Positions 1 to 7,384 of a stretch of DNA of 36,767 bases are shown piece after piece. The notes below the pieces were generated by a model that was not told where the DNA came from, ran no database searches, and was given only the letters and a program-made list of their open reading frames with translations. The stretch's first letter is position 1, and the number at the start of each line of letters is the position of its first letter. The DNA is taken from NCBI GenBank assembly GCA_046484625.1, contig JAWOIO010000058.1, positions 1 through 36,767 of the forward strand, in the 5' to 3' direction. The position numbers were made by a program, and so were the translations under genes. Source of the DNA: DASUAO01 sp046484625. Lineage in GTDB: Bacteria > Actinomycetota > Acidimicrobiia > IMCC26256 > PALSA-555.

Positions 1-111
1 GGCGTGGACACAGCAGTAGTTGAACTCCACGCCCTGGCCGTCGCGATCCTCGGAAGCGGCCCGAACCGCATCGGCCAGGGCGTGGAGTTCGACTACTGCT
101 GTGTCCACGCC
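1..111. repeat. Fold-back inverted repeat at the left window end
   Basis: Bases 1-40 are the reverse complement of bases 72-111 with one mismatch (position 21), around a 31-base loop (41-71). The right arm is genuine carB coding sequence for the conserved GQGVEFDYCCVHA stretch. The left arm encodes nothing CarB-like although it happens to stay open in the same frame. A near-perfect inverted copy of coding sequence ending exactly at the window edge is typical of a read or assembly fold-back, so bases 1 to about 40 are probably not real genomic sequence. Confidence 0.85.
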
Positions 112-1668
112 GCGTTCGCGCTCTCGGAGGCCGGCTTCGAGACGGTGATGGTCAACTGCAACCCCGAGACCGTGTCGACCGACTACGACACGAGCGACCG
201 GCTGTTCTTCGAGCCGCTCACGGTCGAGGGGGTCCGCAACGTGTGCGACGCGTTGCGCGCGACATCCGGGATGGGGGATCTCGCCGGGGTGATCGTCGCG
301 CTGGGCGGGCAGACGCCGCTCAAGCTCGCCCACGCACTGGAGGACGCCGGCATCCCGGTCCTCGGCACGAGCCCCGCGTCGATCGACCTCGCCGAGGACC
401 GCGAGCACTTCAACGCGCTCTGCGACCGCCTCGGGATCCCGCAGCCCGCGGGTGGTACGGCAGCGTCGGCCGAGGCGGCCCGCGCGATCGCGGGTTCCGT
501 GGGCTACCCCGTCCTCGTTCGTCCGTCGTACGTCCTGGGCGGGCGGGCGATGCAGATCGTCTACGACGACCACGAGCTCGACGAGGCGATGACCGCGCTC
601 GCCCACAGCGGGAGCCTCGGCCGCGAGGGTGGGCTCTCGGCCGAGCGCCCCGCCCTCGTCGACCGGTTCCTGGAGGACGCGATCGAGGTCGACGTCGACG
701 CCATCCGCGACGCGACCGGCGAGGTGCTCGTCGGCGGGATCATGGAGCACATCGAAGAGGCGGGAGTGCACTCGGGCGACTCGGCGTGCGCGATCCCACC
801 GCCCACGCTGGGCGCCGGGGTCATCGCCCAGATCACGGCCCACACCTCGGCCCTCGCCGACGCGCTCGACGTCCGGGGACTGCTGAACGTCCAGTACGCG
901 GTGAAGGACGAGCGGGTCGTCGTGATCGAGGCCAATCCCCGGGCGAGCCGCACGGTCCCGTTCGTGAGCAAGGCGACCGGGGTCCCGCTCGCCAAGGTCG
1001 CGGCCAGGGTGATGCTCGGCGCGACACTCGCCGGGCTCAGGGAGGAGGGTCTCCTGCGGCCTCCCGCCTCGGGCGGCCACGTGTCGGTGAAGGAAGCGGT
1101 CCTCCCGTTCGACCGGTTCCCCGACGTCGACACGATCCTCGGCCCGGAGATGCGCTCGACCGGCGAGGTCATGGGCATCGACCGCTCCTTCGGGCTGGCG
1201 TTCGCCAAGAGCCAGGCCGCGGCGGGCAACGCGCTCCCGGCGTCCGGGACGATCTTCCTGTCGCTGGCCGATCGCGACAAGCGGGGCGGCCTCGACGTCG
1301 CTCGTCGGTTCGCCGATCTCGGGTTCGAGATCGCCGCGACGAGTGGGACCGCGACCATGCTCGAGTCCGAGGGCGTCCCGGTCGCCACGACGGTGGCCAA
1401 GGTGGGCGAGGACTCGGGCGTCGACGCCATCGACCTCATCACGTCGGGCAAGGTGGACCTGGTGGTGAACACGCCGCGTGGGCGCGGGCCTCGCGCCGAC
1501 GGTGCCCACATCCGCCGCGAGGCAACCCGCTGCAAGGTCCCCTGCATCACGACGGTCGCCGCCGCGCTCGCGGCCGCTGCAGGGATCGCGGCACGAGCCG
1601 AGGGCGACCCGGCCGTGCGGCCGCTCCAGGAGTACCACCGTGACTCCCAGATGCGCTTGGAGGTCTGA
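1..1668 (+). CDS. carB: Carbamoyl-phosphate synthase large subunit, C-terminal half (partial)
   Basis: This is the C-terminal half of the ATP-dependent subunit that makes carbamoyl phosphate from glutamine-derived ammonia and bicarbonate for pyrimidine and arginine synthesis. Real homology begins near base 40 with VAILGSGPNRIGQG, about residue 560 of the roughly 1070-residue E. coli protein. The second ATP-grasp domain follows (NCNPETVSTDYDTSDR, GGQTPLKLA, RPSYVLGGRAM, GGIMEHIEEAGVHSGDS, ANPRASRTVPFVSKATG). The C-terminal MGS-like domain, which binds allosteric effectors in the E. coli enzyme, starts near base 1245 and ends with the stop at 1666-1668. The N-terminal half lies outside the window. 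The first 12 or so codons belong to the fold-back repeat and should not be trusted. pyrD starts 7 nt downstream, so the two are probably co-transcribed. Confidence 0.95.
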   Translation, partial: GVDTAVVELHALAVAILGSGPNRIGQGVEFDYCCVHAAFALSEAGFETVMVNCNPETVSTDYDTSDRLFFEPLTVEGVRNVCDALRATSGMGDLAGVIVALGGQTPLKLAHALEDAGIPVLGTSPASIDLAEDREHFNALCDRLGIPQPAGGTAASAEAARAIAGSVGYPVLVRPSYVLGGRAMQIVYDDHELDEAMTALAHSGSLGREGGLSAERPALVDRFLEDAIEVDVDAIRDATGEVLVGGIMEHIEEAGVHSGDSACAIPPPTLGAGVIAQITAHTSALADALDVRGLLNVQYAVKDERVVVIEANPRASRTVPFVSKATGVPLAKVAARVMLGATLAGLREEGLLRPPASGGHVSVKEAVLPFDRFPDVDTILGPEMRSTGEVMGIDRSFGLAFAKSQAAAGNALPASGTIFLSLADRDKRGGLDVARRFADLGFEIAATSGTATMLESEGVPVATTVAKVGEDSGVDAIDLITSGKVDLVVNTPRGRGPRADGAHIRREATRCKVPCITTVAAALAAAAGIAARAEGDPAVRPLQEYHRDSQMRLEV

Positions 1669-1675
1669 GCGCCCG

Positions 1676-2656
1676 ATGAGCCGCAGCCGACGCGCCAGGG
1701 ACACGATCGTCGACACCGAGGTCGTGCTCGGTCCGATCCGGCTCCCGAACCCGGTCGTGGCCGCGTCCGGGACGTTCGGCCACGGTGCCGAGCTCGCGGA
1801 CCTGTGCGATCACGCGGCACTCGGGGCGGTCACGGTCAAGTCGCAGGCTGCGTTCGACTGGCCGGGGAACCCGCCGCCCCGGCTCCTCCCGGCCGTCGGC
1901 GGGATGCTCAACGCGGTCGGGCTCCAGGGGCGCGGCGCCGCCCACTGGCTCGAGCACGACCTCGATCCGCTGCTCGCCCGCGGGGCGCGGGTGATCGCCT
2001 CCGTCTGGGGCCACTCCGTCGAGGACTACGTCGACGCGGCGCGTCTCGTCGCGGCCGCCGGCGACCGGATCACCGCGCTCGAGGTCAACCTGAGCTGTCC
2101 CAACCAGCGTGCAGGGGAGGCGATCTTCGCTCACGACGCTCGGCTCACCGGAGAGGTGGTGGGCGCGGTCGTCGAGGTGGTCGCGGGTCTGCCCCTCCTC
2201 GCCAAGCTCAGCGGCGGGGTGACCGATCTCGTCACGATCGCGGGTGCCGCCGTGACGGCCGGCGCGACGGGCCTCACGTTGATCAACACGGTCCGGGCCT
2301 TCGCCGTCGACGCCGAGTCGCGACGGCCCGCCCTCGGGAGCAGTGGTGGCGGGCTCTCGGGTCCGGCGATCAAGCCGATCGCGCTCCGCGCGGTGCACGA
2401 CGTGCACACCGCGCTGCCCGACGTCCCGATCGTGGGCACCGGCGGGATCGCTTCGGGTGTCGATGCGATCGAGATGATGCTGGCGGGGGCCAGCGCGGTG
2501 GGGGTCGGGACCGCGACGTTCGCGGAGCCCCGCGCCACGCTGCGCGTCCTCGCCGAGCTCGAGCAGTGGTGCCGAGGCCACGGGGTCACCGAGGTCCGGT
2601 CGCTCACGGGAGCGCTCGGCCCGATCTCCGAACCCCAGCAGGGAGCAACCCGATGA
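1676..2656 (+). CDS. pyrD: Dihydroorotate dehydrogenase, class 1B type
   Basis: This 326-residue FMN enzyme oxidises dihydroorotate to orotate in pyrimidine synthesis. It is a TIM-barrel protein with NPVVAASGTFGHG (25-37), NPPPRLLP (65-72), NLSCPN (138-143), GLTLINT, GGGLSGPAIKPIALR and the phosphate-binding GTGGIASG. Cys141 in NLSCPN is the catalytic base of class 1 enzymes; class 2 membrane enzymes have Ser there. The LSGPAIKPIALR stretch resembles class 1B, which normally pairs with the iron-sulfur flavoprotein PyrK and uses NAD. No pyrK is present between carB and pyrF, so the electron-transfer partner must be elsewhere or different. ATG 1676 is chosen because it lies 7 nt after carB and directly precedes the conserved N-terminus; the frame is open further upstream inside carB. 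Its stop overlaps the pyrF start (ATGA). Confidence 0.93.
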   Translation: MSRSRRARDTIVDTEVVLGPIRLPNPVVAASGTFGHGAELADLCDHAALGAVTVKSQAAFDWPGNPPPRLLPAVGGMLNAVGLQGRGAAHWLEHDLDPLLARGARVIASVWGHSVEDYVDAARLVAAAGDRITALEVNLSCPNQRAGEAIFAHDARLTGEVVGAVVEVVAGLPLLAKLSGGVTDLVTIAGAAVTAGATGLTLINTVRAFAVDAESRRPALGSSGGGLSGPAIKPIALRAVHDVHTALPDVPIVGTGGIASGVDAIEMMLAGASAVGVGTATFAEPRATLRVLAELEQWCRGHGVTEVRSLTGALGPISEPQQGATR

Positions 2657-3345
2657 CCGATCCGGCGCGCGAGCACTTGGTGCTCGCGCTCGACGTCGCC
2701 AGCCTCGACGAGGCCGTCACGCTGGCCACGCGCCTCCAGCCGTGGTTCGGTACCGCCAAGGTCGGCTACGAGCTCTACGCGGCAGCCGGTCCCTCGGCGT
2801 TCGACGCGGTGCACGAGCTGGGGCTGCGGGTCTTCGCCGACCTCAAGCTGCACGACATCCCGACGACCGTCGGCCGGGGGGCCCGCGCGCTGGGGCGTCA
2901 TGGTGTGGACTTCCTCAACTTCCACGCAGCCGGCGGGGTCGAGATGCTCCGGGCGGGGGTCGACGGGTTGCGGAGCGGCGCGGCGGAGGCTGGCCACCCC
3001 GAGCCGGTGGCCCTCGGTGTGACCGTCCTCACGAGCGAGCCCGACACCACCGCGTTCGCCGCACGGCTCGATGCGGCGCGGGACGCGGGCTGCGACGGCG
3101 TGGTGTGCTCCGCGCTCGAGATCGCGGATGTCCGCGCGGAAGGGCTGCGCACCATGGTCCCGGGTCTCCGACTCGCGGGCAGTGGCGCCGATGATCAGGC
3201 GCGCGTCGCCACGCCCGCCACCGCGGCGGCGGCCGGGGCCGACTGGATGGTGATCGGTCGCACCGTGACCGCCGCACCGGATCCCGAGGCCGCGTCCGCC
3301 GACCTCCTGGTCGAGGTCGCCGACGCGCTGGTCGGCGCGACCTGA
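2653..3345 (+). CDS. pyrF: Orotidine 5'-phosphate decarboxylase
   Basis: This 230-residue cytosolic enzyme catalyses the last step of UMP synthesis, decarboxylating OMP. It has the short-form signature FADLKLHDIPTTV, giving the catalytic charged array Asp63-Lys65-Asp68. Further matches are LALDV near the N-terminus (substrate contact) and the phosphate-binding GADWMVIGRTV near the C-terminus. This is the E. coli/Bacillus-like family; mycobacterial PyrF belongs to a different subgroup. ATG 2653 overlaps the pyrD stop by 4 nt (ATGA), so translation is probably coupled. Length is normal for the family (about 230-245). Confidence 0.96.
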   Translation: MTDPAREHLVLALDVASLDEAVTLATRLQPWFGTAKVGYELYAAAGPSAFDAVHELGLRVFADLKLHDIPTTVGRGARALGRHGVDFLNFHAAGGVEMLRAGVDGLRSGAAEAGHPEPVALGVTVLTSEPDTTAFAARLDAARDAGCDGVVCSALEIADVRAEGLRTMVPGLRLAGSGADDQARVATPATAAAAGADWMVIGRTVTAAPDPEAASADLLVEVADALVGAT

Positions 3346-3415
3346 GCCGGCGACCGGGCCCGAGCCGGCCCGAGGACCGTCCCGCGCGCCCGACGGGACC
3401 GTCCAGAGCGCTGGG

Positions 3416-3421
3416 TATGCT
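3416..3421 (+). promoter_or_regulatory. Putative -10 box for mihF
   Basis: TATGCT fits the actinobacterial TANNNT -10 pattern and lies 9 nt before the mihF ATG, so transcription would begin at or within a few bases of the start codon. No convincing -35 is visible 16-18 nt upstream. It sits in the 85-nt pyrF-mihF gap, which also contains two direct copies of GGACCGTCC (3374-3382 and 3396-3404) but no clear terminator. Confidence 0.4.
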
Positions 3422-3430
3422 GACGCCGCG

Positions 3431-3754
3431 ATGCCACAGCCCCCGGCCCTCACTCCCGAGCAACGCCTCGCCGCGCTCGAGAAGGCGGCCGAGGCGCGGC
3501 GCGTCCGCGCCGATGTCAAGGTGCAGCTCAAGGACGAGCGGATCACGCTCTCCCAGCTGTTCGAGCGCGCCGGGGGTGACGAGGTCCTCGCCAACCTCAA
3601 GGTCGTGAGCATGCTGGAGTCGATGCCGAACACCGGGAAGGTGAAGGCACGGCGGCTGATGCGCGACCTCGACATCAGCGAACGCCGTCGGGTCCGGGGG
3701 CTGGGTCCGAACCAACGCCAGAAGCTCCTCGAGCACTTCGGTCCGAACCCCTGA
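3431..3754 (+). CDS. mihF: Integration host factor, actinobacterial type (mIHF)
   Basis: This 107-residue basic protein matches the actinobacterial mIHF family, a nucleoid-associated DNA-binding protein unrelated to the HU-like IHF of proteobacteria. A long N-terminal helix (about residues 8-35, rich in Ala, Glu, Arg and Lys) is followed by a helical DNA-binding region with LSQLFERAG, VVSMLESMPNTGKVKARRLM and the end GLGPNQRQKLLEHF. The family binds DNA without strong sequence preference and is essential in mycobacteria. Its position immediately before gmk is conserved across actinobacteria and supports the call. The ATG at 3431 has no Shine-Dalgarno sequence but a -10-like box 9 nt upstream. 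The stop overlaps the probable gmk initiation site. Confidence 0.93.
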   Translation: MPQPPALTPEQRLAALEKAAEARRVRADVKVQLKDERITLSQLFERAGGDEVLANLKVVSMLESMPNTGKVKARRLMRDLDISERRRVRGLGPNQRQKLLEHFGPNP

Positions 3755-4317
3755 GCGTCCTGCTCGTCGTCGCCGGCCCGTCCGGAGTGGGGAAGGGCAC
3801 GATCGTGCAGGAGCTGCTCGCGCGCGACCCGCGGCTCTGGTTCTCGGTGTCCATGACCGACCGCGCGCCCCGGCCCGGGGAGGTCGACGGCCGCGACTAC
3901 CGGTTCGTCGACCGCGACGAGTTCTGCGCCGTGCGCGATGCCGGTGGGCTCCTCGAGTGGTTCGAGGTCTACGGCGACCTCAAAGGGACGCCTCGGGCGC
4001 CGATCGAGGAGCGGCTCGCCGCCGGCCAGGACGTACTGCTGGAGGTGGACGTCCAGGGGGCGATCGCCGTGCGAGACGTGTTCCCCGAGGCCCTCCTGGT
4101 GTTCGTGCGTCCACCGTCCCGGGCGGTGCAGCGAGAGCGGCTCGTGGCCCGGGACCCGGATGCCGACGCGGCGCAGATCGAGACCCGGCTGGCCGCAGCC
4201 GAGCGGGAGGAGGAGCTGGCGGCGGTGTTCGACGCCGTGGTGCTCAACGACGACGTCAGCCGGGCGGTGGAGGAGATCCGCGGGGTGCTGGAACGCCGAC
4301 GGGCCCGAGGCGCCTGA
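3751..4317 (+). CDS. gmk: Guanylate kinase, probable CTG start
   Basis: This enzyme phosphorylates GMP and dGMP to the diphosphates using ATP. From the first plausible codon the protein has 188 residues. It has the P-loop GPSGVGKGT (9-17), the GMP-binding DRAPRPGEVDGRDY region, LLEVDVQGA and the late VVLNDD motif. The usual GNYYGTP of the GMP lid reads GDLKGTP. The start is odd: the frame is open from about 3580 but contains no ATG, GTG or TTG before the P-loop. GTG 3787 would start inside the P-loop and remove its first half, so it cannot be right. CTG 3751 overlaps the mihF stop (CTGA) and gives the N-terminus MSVLLVVAGPSG; CTG 3760 is an alternative. Re-initiation by ribosomes ending mihF, or a programmed frameshift giving an mIHF-Gmk fusion, are possible. 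Confidence 0.9.
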   Translation: MSVLLVVAGPSGVGKGTIVQELLARDPRLWFSVSMTDRAPRPGEVDGRDYRFVDRDEFCAVRDAGGLLEWFEVYGDLKGTPRAPIEERLAAGQDVLLEVDVQGAIAVRDVFPEALLVFVRPPSRAVQRERLVARDPDADAAQIETRLAAAEREEELAAVFDAVVLNDDVSRAVEEIRGVLERRRARGA

Positions 4318-4331
4318 CGGCGGCTCCCCGC

Positions 4332-4340
4332 TGATACGAT
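4332..4340 (+). promoter_or_regulatory. Putative extended -10 promoter for rpoZ
   Basis: TGATACGAT reads as an extended -10 element (TGN followed by TACGAT). It lies just after the gmk stop and about 100 nt before rpoZ. A weak -35 candidate, CTGACG (4314-4319), is only 15 nt upstream, so the call rests on the extended -10. Confidence 0.4.
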
Positions 4341-4442
4341 GAACGCCCGGTCCAGGGCTGCTCGTGGTGCGCACGTCGTGACGTGCCCGTTGCCCGACCA
4401 GCCGGTCCGCCCGAGATCGAGCCTCCCGAGGGGAAGCCCCGT

Positions 4443-4775
4443 ATGCCCGAAGTCCGCGCCTCGCTCATGGAACCTCGCATGGAGTACCTGCTCGACCGGG
4501 TGGGCTCCAAGTTCACGCTCGTCACCCTGGCTGCGATGCGCGCCCGCGAGATCAACGACTACTACAACCAGCTGGGCGAAGGCCTGGGCAAGATCGTGCC
4601 GCCGCAGGTCACGTCCGTGTCCCGCAAGCCGCTCACGATCTCGCTCGAGGAGATCCAGGCGGGCAAGATCGAGGCGGCTCCGATGCCCGACGAGCCCGAG
4701 ATCGTCGAAGGTGCCGAGGACGACGCCGACGCCGCTCTCGTGGCTGAGGGCTCGGACGAGCCCAGCGCCGAGTAG
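4443..4775 (+). CDS. rpoZ: DNA-directed RNA polymerase omega subunit
   Basis: This 110-residue subunit helps RNA polymerase assembly by folding around the beta-prime subunit. The conserved core is MEYLLDRVGSKFTLVTLAAM followed by RAREIN and DYYNQLGEGLGK, typical of actinobacterial omega, then VSRKPLTISLEEIQAGKI. The C-terminal tail is acidic and variable. ATG 4443 is chosen because GAGGGG (4429-4434) lies 8 nt upstream; an in-frame GTG at 4383 would add 20 proline-rich residues and has no ribosome-binding site. The gmk-rpoZ-coaBC-metK order is conserved in actinobacteria. The roughly 125-nt gap from gmk holds a promoter candidate. Confidence 0.93.
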   Translation: MPEVRASLMEPRMEYLLDRVGSKFTLVTLAAMRAREINDYYNQLGEGLGKIVPPQVTSVSRKPLTISLEEIQAGKIEAAPMPDEPEIVEGAEDDADAALVAEGSDEPSAE

Positions 4776-4823
4776 CGCGCCCGGCGCGCCTGCGCCGTCT
4801 TGCCCATCAAGGACCGCCTGCGC

Positions 4824-6119
<1,296 letters not shown>

Positions 6120-6130
6120 CAAGGAGCTCC

Positions 6131-7324
6131 GTGGACCGCTTCACCTTCACGTCGGAATCGGTGACCGAAGGTCACCCGGACAAGATGTGCGACCAGATCA
6201 GCGACTCGATCCTCGATGCGATCTTCGAGGAGGACCCTCACAGCCGAGTCGCGTGCGAGACGATGGCGACGACCGGGCTGGTCGTGGTGGCCGGCGAGAT
6301 CAGCACGACGGCGTACGTCGACATCCCGCGGGTCGTCCGAGACACGGTGCGCAGCATCGGCTACGACCGGGAGTCGTTCGGGTTCGACGGCAAGACCTGC
6401 GCGGTCATCACGACGATCGACGAGCAGTCGCCCGACATCGCGATGGGAGTCGACAAGGCGACGGAGCAGCGCGCCGGGACCGGTGAGCTGTTCGACGAGA
6501 TCGGCGCCGGCGACCAGGGGATGATGTTCGGGTACGCCTGCGACGACACCGAGGATCTGATGCCGATGCCGATCTGGCTCGCGCACCGGTTCGCGCACCG
6601 GCTCGCCGAGGTCCGCAAGTCGGGCGTGCTGCCGTACCTCCGACCGGACGGCAAGACCCAGGTCACCTTCGAGTACGAAGGCGGCGTCCCGAAGCGACTC
6701 TCCACCGTGCTGATCTCCACGCAGACCGGCCCGGGGGTCGACGTCGACACGCTGCTCAAGCCCGACCTCGTCGAGCACGTGATCCGCCCGCTGCTCCCGG
6801 CGCAGTTCGCCGACGACGACTTCGAGGTCCTCTGCAACCCGACCGGGAACTTCGAGCTCGGAGGACCGCACGCGGACTGTGGCCTCACGGGTCGCAAGAT
6901 CATCGTCGACACCTACGGCGGGATGGCACGGCACGGCGGTGGCGCCTTCAGCGGCAAGGACCCGACAAAGGTCGACCGGTCGGCGGCCTACGCGGTGCGT
7001 CACGCCGCGAAGAACATCGTCGCCTCCGGGGTCGCGAAGCGGTGTGAGGTGCAGGTCGCGTACGCGATCGGTGTCGCGCGCCCGGTGTCGATCATGGTCG
7101 AGGACTTCGGGACCTCCGAGATCGCCCCCGAGAAGCTCGCCGGGCTGGTCCAGGAGCACTTCGACCTGCGTCCCGCCGCGATCATCGACCGCCTCCAGCT
7201 GCGGCGCCCGATCTACCGGAAGACCGCGGCCTACGGGCACTTCGGCCGACCGGAGCCGACGTTCTCGTGGGAGCACACCGACCACGCCGAGGGCTTCCGC
7301 AAGGCTGCCGAGGCCCTGGCCTGA
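6131..7324 (+). CDS. metK: S-adenosylmethionine synthetase
   Basis: This 397-residue cytosolic enzyme makes S-adenosylmethionine from ATP and methionine with release of phosphate and diphosphate. Signatures are TEGHPDKMCDQISD (12-25), the methionine-loop region, the hexapeptide GAGDQG (125-130), NPTGNFELGGPHADCGLTG with GRKIIVDTYGG, and the phosphate-binding GGGAFSGKDPTKVDRS (from about residue 269). The start is GTG 6131, with AAGGAG at 6121-6126 immediately after the coaBC stop. The spacing of 4 nt is short, but the resulting N-terminus RFTFTSESVTEGHPDK is the conserved one. SAM made here serves the rRNA methyltransferases encoded in the same window. Confidence 0.97.
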   Translation: MDRFTFTSESVTEGHPDKMCDQISDSILDAIFEEDPHSRVACETMATTGLVVVAGEISTTAYVDIPRVVRDTVRSIGYDRESFGFDGKTCAVITTIDEQSPDIAMGVDKATEQRAGTGELFDEIGAGDQGMMFGYACDDTEDLMPMPIWLAHRFAHRLAEVRKSGVLPYLRPDGKTQVTFEYEGGVPKRLSTVLISTQTGPGVDVDTLLKPDLVEHVIRPLLPAQFADDDFEVLCNPTGNFELGGPHADCGLTGRKIIVDTYGGMARHGGGAFSGKDPTKVDRSAAYAVRHAAKNIVASGVAKRCEVQVAYAIGVARPVSIMVEDFGTSEIAPEKLAGLVQEHFDLRPAAIIDRLQLRRPIYRKTAAYGHFGRPEPTFSWEHTDHAEGFRKAAEALA

Positions 7325-7339
7325 CCGCACCGGGTCCAG

Positions 7340-7384
7340 CCGGTTCGGGCCAGGCCGGTTCGGGCCAGGCCGGTTCGGGCCAGG
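7340..7384 (+). repeat. Three perfect 15-bp tandem repeats before priA
   Basis: CCGGTTCGGGCCAGG occurs three times in succession (7340-7354, 7355-7369, 7370-7384) in the metK-priA junction. The last base is the first base of the proposed priA GTG. Fifteen bases is a whole number of codons, so in the priA frame the repeats would encode AGSGQ three times if translation began upstream. They do not resemble an operator or an array and look like slippage expansion. Confidence 0.9.

Noticed and set aside
3787..3789. GTG 3787 as the start of gmk
   Set aside because: It would begin in the middle of the P-loop (after GPSG) and remove an essential part of the nucleotide-binding site.
7340..7384. CRISPR-like or operator array from the three 15-bp units
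   Set aside because: The units are directly adjacent without spacers, are in frame, and lack dyad symmetry.
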